DNA of 64,000 nucleotides from an uncultured Selenomonadales bacterium. GTDB taxonomy: Bacteria > Bacillota > Negativicutes > DSM-1736 > Dendrosporobacteraceae. The translations under genes and the position numbers were made by a program. The notes below the pieces were generated by a model. That model worked only from the letters and a program-made list of their open reading frames with translations. It made no database searches and was not told where the DNA came from. Shown here in pieces: positions 17,162 to 25,692 of the stretch. The stretch's first letter is position 1, and each line of letters opens with the position of its first letter. The stretch lies in the NCBI GenBank assembly GCA_946407015.1, contig CAMJML010000016.1:18219-82218 (forward strand), given 5' to 3'.

Positions 17162-17440
17162 AAACAAAAAAACCCCGCGTCTCTATAGTTCATATAGGGA
17201 CGAGGAGTTTACCCGCGGTACCACCCTGATTGGCTATTATATATAGCCCAGCTTACTCGGTACGGGAACATGTTCCGATACCGGCTTCCTGTTAACGGCG
17301 GAAGAATTCCGACAGCGCCTACCCCACCGGAGTGGATCGGACTGTATCTACTAGGCCCATTCGACATTCTGAGCAGTGCCAAACTTTCACTACCATTGGC
17401 TCGCTGAACCCCCCGGGAATGTGTACTCTTCCTAGTCATT
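17162..17440 (-). ncRNA. T-box riboswitch, tryptophan specifier
   Basis: Minus-strand leader with the hallmark AGGGTGGTACCGCGG at 17227-17213, whose TGGT bulge pairs with the tRNA acceptor end. Stem I closes with ACTAGG (17436-17431) and CCTAGT (17355-17350). Next to it ACATTC (17422-17417) pairs with GAATGT (17369-17364), leaving a specifier loop with AGTA on one side and GAA-TGG-G on the other. The codon after GAA, at 17359-17357, is TGG, tryptophan. A terminator with seven T ends the leader at 17162. Uncharged tRNA-Trp should therefore switch on the ECF operon. Confidence 0.92.
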
Positions 17441-17466
17441 GATGATCGCACTATTGATTTAAACGA

Positions 17467-17496
17467 AGTATAGCAGTCCGGAGCGGTTTTTGTCAA
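17467..17496 (-). promoter_or_regulatory. Promoter of the Trp T-box ECF operon
   Basis: On the minus strand, TTGACA at 17496-17491, an 18-base spacer and TATACT at 17472-17467. The T-box leader begins about 30 bases further on. Confidence 0.8.
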
Positions 17497-17531
17497 TGCC
17501 TAATTTAATATTCGCCCGCTTTTTCCAATTA

Positions 17532-18221
17532 TTACAAAAAACAACGGATGATCCAGGGGGCCACAAGGGCGGTAAATACGCCGGTCAGGGCCATGGATAC
17601 ACCAGCCATAGAGCCTTGCTGCTCTCCTTCGGTCAGAGACATGGCTACCCCTTGGCCGTGACAAACCATTCCCATCGCCAGCCCCCGCACGGACGGATCA
17701 CAAACCGCAAACTTATTTAACAAAATGAGGCCGAAGACTGAACCGAATGTGCCGGTTGCTACGACGAAGGCTGCGGCCAGGGAAGGATCACCGCCAGCCA
17801 GCCGGGCGACTTCGACGGCAAAAGGAATGGTCGCTGACTTTGGTGCAATCGATGCGATGACGATTGCAGACAGGCCGCCCCACTTGGCAATCAACATGGC
17901 TGTGGCCATGGACAGCAATGATCCGAAAATGACACCGGCAGCAATGGAAACCGCATATTGTTTAAGCAAGTGACGGTTTTTATAGACCGGAACAGCCAGA
18001 GCTACCGTTGCCGGGCCGAGGAAATAAGTCATGATTTTCATACCCGGTACATAAGCCTGGTAGGGCAGCTCTGCCACGATCAGAAAAGCGATGACAATTG
18101 AGGTACTGATCAGGATGACATTGACCAGCGGATGCCGGAAACGCGCAAAAAGAGAACGGCCAATCCAATAGGCCAGAAGCGTGATGAGGATTGTTGCCAG
18201 AACGATCAGCGGCTGGTACAT
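17532..18221 (-). CDS. lrgB: LrgB/CidB family membrane protein
   Basis: 229-residue polytopic membrane protein of the LrgB family, with the conserved SIAPKSATIPFAVEVAR segment near 125 and AMGMVCHGQGVAMSL near 180. It works with the holin-like LrgA partner encoded just upstream; the pair has been linked to autolysis control and to pyruvate or small-acid transport in Firmicutes. The two genes overlap by 16 bases. No regulator (LytSR type) is adjacent. Confidence 0.9.
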   Translation of the reverse strand: MYQPLIVLATILITLLAYWIGRSLFARFRHPLVNVILISTSIVIAFLIVAELPYQAYVPGMKIMTYFLGPATVALAVPVYKNRHLLKQYAVSIAAGVIFGSLLSMATAMLIAKWGGLSAIVIASIAPKSATIPFAVEVARLAGGDPSLAAAFVVATGTFGSVFGLILLNKFAVCDPSVRGLAMGMVCHGQGVAMSLTEGEQQGSMAGVSMALTGVFTALVAPWIIRCFL

Positions 18222-18583
18222 GGGTGTTTCCTCCTGGCAAGTTTTTGACCCAGGCGGCCGATGGCAAAAAACGGCAGCGCAGCACCCAGGACAATCGCTG
18301 CAGCCAACACCAGGCCGTTATCCCAGAATAAGCTTCCCCAATTCATCAAGCCAACGGCAATCGGGATAAAGAAAAACAGCATATGCTTCAGCAAGAAATC
18401 GGCAGCCAGTTGTACTTGCTCTACTTTAATGATTCCGGCTGTCAATAAGCCGAAGAGCAGGACCATGCCGACAACTGTTCCGGGAATAGGGAGTTCTGCC
18501 CATTCGACCAGTGTGCTGCTCAACCAGGTGATCAACCACAGAATAGATAGTTGTTTGAAAAAGACTAGCAAATTTTTTATCAT
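18206..18583 (-). CDS. lrgA: CidA/LrgA family holin-like protein
   Basis: 125-residue protein with four membrane helices and the family segments PIPGTVVGMVLLF and LPFFAIGRL. LrgA/CidA proteins oligomerise like holins. First gene of the lrgAB pair. The 145 bases upstream separate it from the divergent ATC hydrolase gene and hold no clear consensus promoter. Confidence 0.9.
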   Translation of the reverse strand: MIKNLLVFFKQLSILWLITWLSSTLVEWAELPIPGTVVGMVLLFGLLTAGIIKVEQVQLAADFLLKHMLFFFIPIAVGLMNWGSLFWDNGLVLAAAIVLGAALPFFAIGRLGQKLARRKHPCTSR

Positions 18584-18728
18584 TATCGCCCCCGTTTCGC
18601 TTCACTCATAGGGTTAGTATTGTACATTCCCGGGGGAAAATCCTTTGTACTTAACCGGTTGATCTATGTTACAATAACCGTAACTTAATGGAGCCGATGA
18701 GGTTAGCAGGAGCGAAAGGGGGATTCAA

Positions 18729-19220
18729 ATGGCTGAAGAACGGATAACCAAGACTGAAGCGGCCAGTCAGGTCCGGCAAATGGGGCGGATGATGGCGTCT
18801 TTATATTATCATATGAGCTGTCAATTGATTGAGGCCGTGGGCGCAGAAAAGGCCAAGCAAATCATCCAAAGGGCCATCGAAGCTTTGGGGAATGAGCGGG
18901 GAGCCGAACAAAAAGAAAAAGTGGTAGCCGCCGGCTATGCGTATGTGCCGGAGAATTACGGCAAAATTCCGGATTTGCCATCTTTAGGCTGGGACGTTCA
19001 GCCTGTACAAGACGGTGAAAATGCCACGCATCTTCAAATTCATTATTGTCCGTTTGCCGAGGTCTGGCAGCAGAAGGACTTTGCGGAATTCGGCAGGCTC
19101 TATTGTTTTATTGATCAAGCCAAATATCGCGGCTTTCACCCGGACAGTCAACTGGTAACCTTGAAAAATGTCCTAGAAGGGGACGAATTTTGTGAAATGG
19201 TGTGCCGGAAGGCAAAATAA
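18729..19220 (+). CDS. L-2-amino-thiazoline-4-carboxylate hydrolase family protein
   Basis: 163-residue cytoplasmic protein with the ATC hydrolase family motif YCPFAEVW (near 115) and a second cysteine region (FCEMVCRK) at the C-terminus. The founding enzyme opens the thiazoline ring to give S- or N-carbamoyl-cysteine, but most family members in anaerobes are uncharacterised. The ATG at 18729 follows GAAAGGGGGA. It is a single gene with a terminator after it, divergent from lrgAB. Confidence 0.75.
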   Translation: MAEERITKTEAASQVRQMGRMMASLYYHMSCQLIEAVGAEKAKQIIQRAIEALGNERGAEQKEKVVAAGYAYVPENYGKIPDLPSLGWDVQPVQDGENATHLQIHYCPFAEVWQQKDFAEFGRLYCFIDQAKYRGFHPDSQLVTLKNVLEGDEFCEMVCRKAK

Positions 19221-19245
19221 AGCCTAGACGGAATTGTTAAATTAG

Positions 19246-19288
19246 AAAAGGGTAAATCGCCGTTTTATGGTGATTTACCCTTTTGGTT
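19246..19288. terminator. Bidirectional terminator between convergent genes
   Basis: AAAAGGGTAAATCGCC at 19246 pairs (one wobble) with GGTGATTTACCCTTTT, so both strands end in a T run. It serves the ATC hydrolase gene and the cbiO-type gene. Confidence 0.85.
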
Positions 19289-19294
19289 TTGAAG

Positions 19295-20065
19295 TTATAA
19301 TGTATTATTTCCCATGCTCTTTGAACACAGCGGGCAATTTTGCAGGGAGAAGGGCTGCTCCAGATGCGCTTGGGCTAAAAGCGGCAAGTTGCGGAACACC
19401 TCAGCTGTCGGGCCGTCTTTTAAAATGCTGCCGTTGGCCAGGACGATAGTCCGCTCGCATAAGTCAAGGGCCATGTCCAAATCGTGGGTTGCTATAATTT
19501 TGGTGTGGGTAAAGGTGCGCAGCAGCTCAATGAGCTGGCGTCTAGCCCACGGGTCCAAAGCCGCAGTAGGCTCATCCATGACGAGGATGGCCGGTTCCAT
19601 AGCCAGCACAGTGGCAATGGCGACAGCCCGCTTTTGACCGCCCGACAGCCGGTAGGGCGGGCGGTCCGAGAGTTCCAGTGCGCCGACCGTTGTTAAAGCC
19701 GCCGTAACCCGGGCTTTCACATCGGTGGAAGGCAGGCCCATGTTTACCGGGCCGAAAGCGACATCTTCGTATACGGTCGGCATAAACAGCTGATCATCGG
19801 GATTCTGAAAAACCATCCCGACGGTGCGCCTGATTTGCGGCAGTGTTTGCTTGGTCACCGGAAAGCCGCCGATATTGACAGTACCGGCTGTTGGCAGCAG
19901 TACTCCGTTTAAATGAGAAAGCAAGGTTGTTTTTCCCGAGCCGTTGGCACCGACAATGGCAACTGATTCGCCGTGGCCGATATGCAGTGAGAGGGCACTC
20001 AGCGCTGCGGTTCCGTCGGGATAAGTATAGCTGAGATCAGTGATATCCAGAGTGTGATGGCTCAT
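19295..20065 (-). CDS. cbiO: Cobalt/nickel ECF transporter ATPase CbiO
   Basis: 256-residue ABC ATPase with Walker A GANGSGKTT, MVFQNPDDQLF, signature LSGGQKRAVA and Walker B ILVMDEPTAALD. The start at 20065 has AGGAGG 6 bases upstream and overlaps the end of cbiQ by four bases. It powers the metal uptake system made by CbiM and CbiQ from the same operon. Cobalt is likeliest because the S component is CbiM-like. Confidence 0.92.
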   Translation of the reverse strand: MSHHTLDITDLSYTYPDGTAALSALSLHIGHGESVAIVGANGSGKTTLLSHLNGVLLPTAGTVNIGGFPVTKQTLPQIRRTVGMVFQNPDDQLFMPTVYEDVAFGPVNMGLPSTDVKARVTAALTTVGALELSDRPPYRLSGGQKRAVAIATVLAMEPAILVMDEPTAALDPWARRQLIELLRTFTHTKIIATHDLDMALDLCERTIVLANGSILKDGPTAEVFRNLPLLAQAHLEQPFSLQNCPLCSKSMGNNTL

Positions 20066-20874
20066 GGTAGTCCTCCTGTTATGAAAGTTCCCAGCCATTG
20101 TGGGAGATTGACCAGACGGCACAGGCTGAAAAAGAGCAGCCAGCCGGCAAAATAAAGCAGGTCAGGCTTCTTCCGGGCAGCGGTGGTCTCTAAGATAATA
20201 TGGCCATCATAACCGCGGCACAGCATGGCTTGATAAATTCGCTGTGCCCGGGCAATCGTCCGCAGCAGCAATTGACCGAGCAGCGAACCCCAGGCCTGGT
20301 AGCCTATTCCGGAATTGTGGCAGGAACGCAATTGATAGGCCTGCAATGTTTTCAGCACTTCTTCCAGCAGTACGTGAATGTATCGGTACATGAACAGGAT
20401 TTGGACAACCAGCGGCTGAGGCACCCCCAGCCGGTAAAGAGTACTGCAGATGGCATGGATACCGGTTGTTGCAATTAGGATCAGCGCTGCTGTGATGGTC
20501 AGGATTAGCTTGACTGATATGGACAGGAAGGAAATCCAGCCGCCCGTAACGACCAGCGGCCCCACGGCGGCGACCGGAACCCGATCGAAAAGCGGATTGA
20601 ACAGCCCGATGAAAAGAATCACCGGTGCAACCAGCAGCAAGCGTTTGAGTAACAGCTGATATGGGAGGCGTCCCAGCGTTATCAAGACAATAGGGTAAAA
20701 AACACAAGGAATCAGTCCGGTCACTTCATAACGCGAGAAAGAGGCTATGACCATGATAAAAGCAAGGGTTGTTCCCAGTTTGGTTCCGGCACCAAGCTGG
20801 TGAATCGGGGTTTTTTGCAGAGCCAGTTCATCTAAAGTACGTAAATCCAGCCAATTTGACTCAAGTTTTACCAT
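20062..20874 (-). CDS. cbiQ: Cobalt/nickel ECF transporter T component CbiQ
   Basis: 270-residue membrane protein with the CbiQ opening LDELALQKTPIHQL and the ATPase-coupling motifs QAYQLRSC and MLCRGYDG. The start at 20874 is the second of two close ATGs and has AAGAGG 6 bases upstream. It is the middle gene of cbiM-cbiQ-cbiO. A hairpin that looks like an attenuating terminator lies between cbiM and this gene. Confidence 0.92.
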   Translation of the reverse strand: MVKLESNWLDLRTLDELALQKTPIHQLGAGTKLGTTLAFIMVIASFSRYEVTGLIPCVFYPIVLITLGRLPYQLLLKRLLLVAPVILFIGLFNPLFDRVPVAAVGPLVVTGGWISFLSISVKLILTITAALILIATTGIHAICSTLYRLGVPQPLVVQILFMYRYIHVLLEEVLKTLQAYQLRSCHNSGIGYQAWGSLLGQLLLRTIARAQRIYQAMLCRGYDGHIILETTAARKKPDLLYFAGWLLFFSLCRLVNLPQWLGTFITGGLP

Positions 20875-20912
20875 AAACATCCTCTTTTATATTAAAGTTC
20901 AAGCTGTGGATG

Positions 20913-20951
20913 ATAAAAAGAAAGGGATACGTGCCATAAGCCGTATCCCTT
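20913..20951 (-). terminator. Hairpin between cbiM and cbiQ
   Basis: AAGGGATACG and CGTATCCCTT pair across a 10-base loop; on the minus strand TCTTTTTATC follows. It may lower expression of cbiQO relative to cbiM. Confidence 0.6.
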
Positions 20952-20957
20952 AATATT

Positions 20958-22001
20958 CTACGAACGCTTTGCTGCTACCTGCAAGCCTTTGCCGATCAAT
21001 GCGGCTAACAGCAGGGTAATGAACGATCCGACTAAACCGGCCAGCGATGTTCCGGTATCCACAGACGGCCAGGCTGCTGGCTGGCCTGATTCAACCGGTG
21101 CTGCAACCGGTTCGGAAACTGCCGGCTTGAAATTGTAATCCGGGAGGATTGCGATTTTTTCCTGCAACTCAGCGAAGAAGCCATGAACTTCATCAGCGGC
21201 AGTCAGTTCCTCATCCCCTGTAGTGGCGGCTACAGACCATTCGAGGCCATCGGGATTACTGGAGGCAAACCAGGATAAAGCGCCACCGGTAATGAGCGCA
21301 AACAGGAGAAATACGGTGAATACCTTTTTGATGGACAGGCTTCCCAACGGTTGGCCTGAGGCTGTATTTTGCAGGATTTCCGGTGCCTGATGATATACAA
21401 AGCTAATCACAGCCGCCGTAATAAAGCCTTCCACAAGGCCGATTGCCAGATGAATCGGCTGCATCAGCAGGAAAAACGTTGAAAACGGTAAGGCGGTTAT
21501 TCCGGAGAAAAAGGTTTCCAGAACGACTCCAAACGCACCCAACTGGAGGCCGATGACGGCAGTAAGCACAGAGGCCAGCGTAATCCGGCCTTGTGTTGGC
21601 TTGTTTCCGGTCAGCGGCTTGTAAATGAATGGGTAGGCCAGATAACACGGAATAAAGCCCATATTAAAGATGTTACAGCCCAGGGCTAACAGTCCGCCGT
21701 CCGCAAAGAATAAGGCCTGGACTGCCAAAATAGAGGCGATGGTGAGAAAGGCGGCGTGGGGACCCAGTAGGATGGCTAATAAAACACCACCGCCGATATG
21801 ACCGCTGGAACCGGTCGCCGGTATCGTAAAATTAATCATCTGGGCCGCAAAAACGAAGGCTCCTAAAACTCCCATCAGCGGAACCTTTTGTTCGTCACCG
21901 TCCTTTTGAACCTTGCGGGCCGCATAAGCTAATGTACCAGCGGCTGCTGCCCACATCGTACCGCCGATGACTGGCGAAATCAGTGCATCTGCCATATGCA
22001 T
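20958..22001 (-). CDS. cbiM: CbiM-type metal S component fused to a CbiN-like PDGLE domain
   Basis: 347-residue membrane protein. The mature N-terminus MHMADALISP contains the His used by CbiM to bind Co2+ or Ni2+ in its N-terminal loop. Helices follow to about residue 215. The C-terminal third begins with a further helix and carries NPDGLEWS, the PDGLE/CbiN-type domain, plus a final helix. The start at 22001 has AGGAG 10 bases upstream; the longer open frame covers the leader hairpins. The fusion replaces a separate cbiN gene. First gene of a cobalt (less likely nickel) uptake operon. Confidence 0.92.
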   Translation of the reverse strand: MHMADALISPVIGGTMWAAAAGTLAYAARKVQKDGDEQKVPLMGVLGAFVFAAQMINFTIPATGSSGHIGGGVLLAILLGPHAAFLTIASILAVQALFFADGGLLALGCNIFNMGFIPCYLAYPFIYKPLTGNKPTQGRITLASVLTAVIGLQLGAFGVVLETFFSGITALPFSTFFLLMQPIHLAIGLVEGFITAAVISFVYHQAPEILQNTASGQPLGSLSIKKVFTVFLLFALITGGALSWFASSNPDGLEWSVAATTGDEELTAADEVHGFFAELQEKIAILPDYNFKPAVSEPVAAPVESGQPAAWPSVDTGTSLAGLVGSFITLLLAALIGKGLQVAAKRS

Positions 22002-22065
22002 AAGAGCATCACTCCTTTGAATTTGTGTGAATACGATCAATCCTTGGTGTCTCCGTAGCCGGACA

Positions 22066-22126
22066 TAAAAAAGTGACCACGCAAGAAAGCCCCAACTGTA
22101 TTGGAGCATGACCTTCGTAGTCACTT
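22066..22126 (-). promoter_or_regulatory. Structured leader with terminator before cbiM
   Basis: On the minus strand AAGTGACTACG (22126-22116) pairs with CGTGGTCACTT (22081-22071), followed by TTTTTATG. Nested inside is GCTCCAA / TTGGGGC. A terminator placed 65 bases before the cbiM start suggests regulation in the leader. I see neither a B12-box nor other cobalamin riboswitch core, so a NiCo-type riboswitch or another metal control is possible. Confidence 0.55.
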
Positions 22127-22298
22127 CGACAAGCCTTCATGGCCGCATTGAATAATTACTTGATACGCCATTTATTACCAAAAACCTTCTTTTAGAAAGC
22201 TTTTGCGCAGAATATTTATGCGATTAAGTTTATGCAAATGCGTATGACAGTATGCAGCAATCTAAAATTTTACAGAGGAAATAGCGAGGGTGTGCTGT

Positions 22299-22781
22299 TT
22301 AATGGACCTGGATAACCTGGTCGATCAGTGCACTCGCTTGTTCAACTGGAATTTCCCGGACTAAAACCACTTCACTAATAAGAATTTGAAGGGCATTTTC
22401 AAGCATGGATTTATCGGTTGCCCCGAGTTTCTTTTTGCTGCTAATCCGGGTTAAATCGCGGATCACCTCAGCGCCTTGATAAATATTACCACTTTTTAAT
22501 TTAATAATATCCCGGCGGTAGCGTTGGTTATCCCGGCAGTTATTGTCGGTCTCACCGTCATAGAAGGTGGCTAGCAATTTTTCCAGCTCTGCCGCAGTGA
22601 CGATAGGGCGAATGCCAAGTTGCTGGATTTTGTTGACAGGGATCGATACTTGCATGTTTCGATGAACAATGTTCACCATATAGTATAGCTGAGTATCCCC
22701 CATGATTTCTCTTTCTTCAATTGCGAGAATGACGCAGCCGCCTTGCATTGGATAGAATATTTTATCACCAATTTGAAACAT
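22299..22781 (-). CDS. CarD family transcriptional regulator
   Basis: 160-residue cytoplasmic protein. Residues 1-60 form the CarD RNA-polymerase interacting domain (FQIGDKIFYPMQGGCVI), followed by the helical CdnL-type DNA-contacting half with RYRRDIIKLKSG. Such proteins bind the RNA polymerase beta subunit and alter promoter opening. The start at 22781 is the ATG after GGGGG; earlier in-frame codons lack a site. It is a single gene with its own promoter. Confidence 0.88.
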   Translation of the reverse strand: MFQIGDKIFYPMQGGCVILAIEEREIMGDTQLYYMVNIVHRNMQVSIPVNKIQQLGIRPIVTAAELEKLLATFYDGETDNNCRDNQRYRRDIIKLKSGNIYQGAEVIRDLTRISSKKKLGATDKSMLENALQILISEVVLVREIPVEQASALIDQVIQVH

Positions 22782-22847
22782 GTAGTTACCCCCTAACTGA
22801 TACGAACTATTATATATGCAAAACGCCAAAAAATCAAATAAAACATT

Positions 22848-22877
22848 ATTCTAGCACAAGATGAAAAAACATGTCAA
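22848..22877 (-). promoter_or_regulatory. Promoter of the CarD-family gene
   Basis: On the minus strand, perfect TTGACA at 22877-22872, an 18-base spacer and TAGAAT at 22853-22848. Confidence 0.75.
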
Positions 22878-22950
22878 TATTTTCTTGGGGTAATAATGGA
22901 CTATAACAAGCTAGATTCAACTGCTATAGCAACAATGATTTAAGGCAGTC

Positions 22951-24081
22951 TTACTTTGAATCGTCCTGCTGAGGAGAGCTCCTGACTTCAAGCGGAGTTT
23001 CAAAATAATGGTTGGTACGGGGCGTTGCCAGGCTGACTCCTGCCTGCTCCAGAATGTTTAAAATTTCAAAATTGATTTCCTGCTTAATGTTCAGGTATTC
23101 TTCCCACACGGTTGTACTTGTGAAAAAATAGCAGAAGATATTCAAAGCATTGTCGCTGACTGAATCGAATTTGACAAAAATGGTTGTGTTATCGATTCCC
23201 TGATGCCGGACTAAAGTTTGATGAATCTGGTGCAGGCATTTTTTTAAGACATCCGTGGAGGTTTGGTGGCTGACTCCCAAGTTGAAGGTAATGCGGCGCA
23301 TTTCCCGCTTCGTGTAATTGAAGATCGGCGCATTGACCAGATTGGCATTGGGTACGGTCACCAAGGCATGCTCGAAGGTTCTAATTTTCGTGCTGCGGAA
23401 ATTAATATCCGTAATGGTGCCTTCAATTTCACTGGTTTTGATCCAGTCGCCGATGCTGAACGGTTTATCGGTGATGATGACAATGCCTGAGAAGATATTG
23501 GCCAGCAAATCCTTGGCTGCCAGGGCAAAGGCCAGGCCGCCAAGGCCCAAGCCGGCAATGAATCCATTGACATCATAACCCCAATTGCTGGCGATGACCA
23601 CAAAAGCCAATGCGATAATGAGAAAACGCAGCACTTTAGAAAAGAAAGGAATCAATATTTGGTCTACATTCATATCCAGCAGCTTTCCAAGGGCAGCTGT
23701 ATCCTGACCATAGAGCTTGACCAGACGGTGAATGCCCTGGGCTGTAAAAATAACAATAAAGGAACTGAGCAGCCGGTTGAGCAACGGTTCATAGCTGAGT
23801 GGCAGATAGTTCTTAAAGCTCAGATACAAACCAATGAGCATCATCATGTTCATCAAAGGAGATTTAAACGCTTTGAGAAAAAAGGCATTTGGGTCGAGGC
23901 TTGTACTGCTGAAGACTCTTGTCAGGAACGACATCATGTAGTTTGCAAAGATTTTTCTGAGCAGTAAAAAGGCGATCAGGATGATCAGGGATGTTCCTAA
24001 GCGGGCCAAATGCGTATAGCTAAACAGGTAGTCTGTTATTTGAAGCGCTGTAGTAACAGCCGTGTTAAATTCAGACGGCAT
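22951..24081 (-). CDS. MscS family mechanosensitive channel
   Basis: 376-residue membrane protein with four to five helices. The pore-lining helix is glycine/alanine-rich (AGLGLGGLAFALAAKDLLANIFSG, described here by its span near 185-208), followed by the MscS beta domain (PFSIGDWIKTSEIEGTITDINFRST region) and a C-terminal alpha/beta domain. The length resembles the YbdG/YnaI-like group. The ATG at 24081 follows AAGGAGG. Role: relief of turgor on osmotic downshift. Single gene. Confidence 0.93.
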   Translation of the reverse strand: MPSEFNTAVTTALQITDYLFSYTHLARLGTSLIILIAFLLLRKIFANYMMSFLTRVFSSTSLDPNAFFLKAFKSPLMNMMMLIGLYLSFKNYLPLSYEPLLNRLLSSFIVIFTAQGIHRLVKLYGQDTAALGKLLDMNVDQILIPFFSKVLRFLIIALAFVVIASNWGYDVNGFIAGLGLGGLAFALAAKDLLANIFSGIVIITDKPFSIGDWIKTSEIEGTITDINFRSTKIRTFEHALVTVPNANLVNAPIFNYTKREMRRITFNLGVSHQTSTDVLKKCLHQIHQTLVRHQGIDNTTIFVKFDSVSDNALNIFCYFFTSTTVWEEYLNIKQEINFEILNILEQAGVSLATPRTNHYFETPLEVRSSPQQDDSK

Positions 24082-24303
24082 GCAATACCTCCTTGTTTGC
24101 GAAGTTTCTTTCATTTTAAAGGTTCATGGCTCAAGTTTCAACCGTCTTAGGTCTGGAACTGCCGTATTTGCCATTATTTTCATGAGCAGGATGGGTTGCA
24201 GCAAGCGGCTTTCAGCAGGGTTTAACAGGTGCTATGGTTAATATAACAGGATAACCCTAACAGGCTTTGTTAAACAACCTGTAACCTTTAGGAGCGACTG
24301 AAC

Positions 24304-25671
24304 ATGTTTGATATTGTAATAAAAAATGGAATTTTGATTGATCCGGAGCAGTTGACCAGGCGAATGGGCCATCTTGGCATTAAAAACGGCCGGATTGCTG
24401 CGATTACCCAGCAGGAGATTCAGGGAACGGTGGAGATCGATGCCACAGAGCGCATTGTATCTCCGGGGTTTATTGATATTCACGGGCATGTCGATCTGGA
24501 TGCTTATTGTGGCGAACTGTCCTTGCGTCAGGGAATTACGACAACAGTCGGAGGGAATTGCGGTCTTAGTCCGGTTGATATCGAAGCATTTTTCACCGCT
24601 CATGAAACCAACGGTTTTATGATTAACCAGGCCGAGATGATCGGCCATTCCATCAGCCTGCGGGAAAAAGTGGGCGCCCATGATCCGCTGCAGCCGGCGA
24701 CCCCGGAGCAACTGGCCCAGATGGTCCATATGGTGGAAAAAGCCTTTGAGGACGGCGCCTGCGGTTTATCGCTCGGACTGGCTTATGCACCCGGCAGTTC
24801 CAATGATGAAGTTTATCAATTAAGCAAGCTGGCGGCGCGCTATGGGCGCGTCGTTGCGGTTGATACCAGAATGAAGACAGGCATAGATATGTATTCGCTG
24901 GTCGAAGTAATTGATATCGCGCGGCAGACGGGGGCGCGGGTGCAAATTTCCCATCTGGTTTATCAGTATGGCACCGGGGTGGTCGATGAAGCCCTGGCCG
25001 TGATTAACCGGGCTCGGGCGGATGGCCTGGATATCCGGTTTGACAGCGGGATGTATACGGAATGGGCCACTCATATTGGGGCCGTTCTTTTTAATGAAGA
25101 TTCGCTGGAGCTGAATGGCTGGAAACTGGAAGATATTTTAGTCATTACCGGCAAGTATAATGGACAACGGTTGACGCCGGAGATCTATCAGGAGTTGCGC
25201 AGTTTGGCACCGCATACGGCGGTAGTCGTGCTAACCGGGATTGAGGAAGAAATTTATTTGGCCCTGACTCATCCCTATGGAATGCCTTCAACAGATACCG
25301 GAGCTTATGCGCCGGGTGAGGGACATCCGCAAATTGCCGGCAGCTTTCCCCGGTACTTCCGGAAATTGGTTGGTGAGCGATATGAACTAACCATCATGGA
25401 GGCTATTCGTAAAGCGACGTTGCTGCCGGCGGAAACACTTGGCTTTCACTCCAAAGGACGCTTGCGTGTCGGCATGGATGCCGACCTGGTTGTTTTTGAT
25501 ATCAAGGGAATTATGGATAAAGCCGAATTCGGGCTGCCGGATGCTATGCCGGAAGGCATTGACTATGTGTTGATCAACGGCAAACTGGTCTTGGACAAAG
25601 GCGAATTGGTGGAGACGGGGGCGGGGCAGCCTGTGCGCTGCCATAAGCCTGTTTATGAATATCATATCTAA
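24304..25671 (+). CDS. D-aminoacylase-like amidohydrolase
   Basis: 455-residue cytoplasmic enzyme of the amidohydrolase superfamily. Visible metal and catalytic motifs are HGHVD (about residues 60-64), GNCG with the Cys typical of N-acyl-D-amino-acid deacylases (near 85), QISHL, and a late STDTG aspartate. The best match is the D-aminoacylase/dihydroorotase-like group, although the protein is shorter than the usual 480-530 residues. The substrate is uncertain: an N-acyl-D-amino acid or a related cyclic amide. The ATG at 24304 has AGGAG 11 bases upstream. It converges on the IclR gene. Confidence 0.8.
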   Translation: MFDIVIKNGILIDPEQLTRRMGHLGIKNGRIAAITQQEIQGTVEIDATERIVSPGFIDIHGHVDLDAYCGELSLRQGITTTVGGNCGLSPVDIEAFFTAHETNGFMINQAEMIGHSISLREKVGAHDPLQPATPEQLAQMVHMVEKAFEDGACGLSLGLAYAPGSSNDEVYQLSKLAARYGRVVAVDTRMKTGIDMYSLVEVIDIARQTGARVQISHLVYQYGTGVVDEALAVINRARADGLDIRFDSGMYTEWATHIGAVLFNEDSLELNGWKLEDILVITGKYNGQRLTPEIYQELRSLAPHTAVVVLTGIEEEIYLALTHPYGMPSTDTGAYAPGEGHPQIAGSFPRYFRKLVGERYELTIMEAIRKATLLPAETLGFHSKGRLRVGMDADLVVFDIKGIMDKAEFGLPDAMPEGIDYVLINGKLVLDKGELVETGAGQPVRCHKPVYEYHI

Positions 25672-25692
25672 CGGTTAAAAAGCATACCGTTC

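Noticed and set aside
20207..20707. 166-codon frame inside cbiQ on the same strand
   Set aside because: A frame-shifted shadow of cbiQ without start site or recognisable domain.
22002..22298. Cobalamin riboswitch before cbiM
   Set aside because: Looked for because of the cobalt context, but the B12 box and core sequences are absent on the minus strand.
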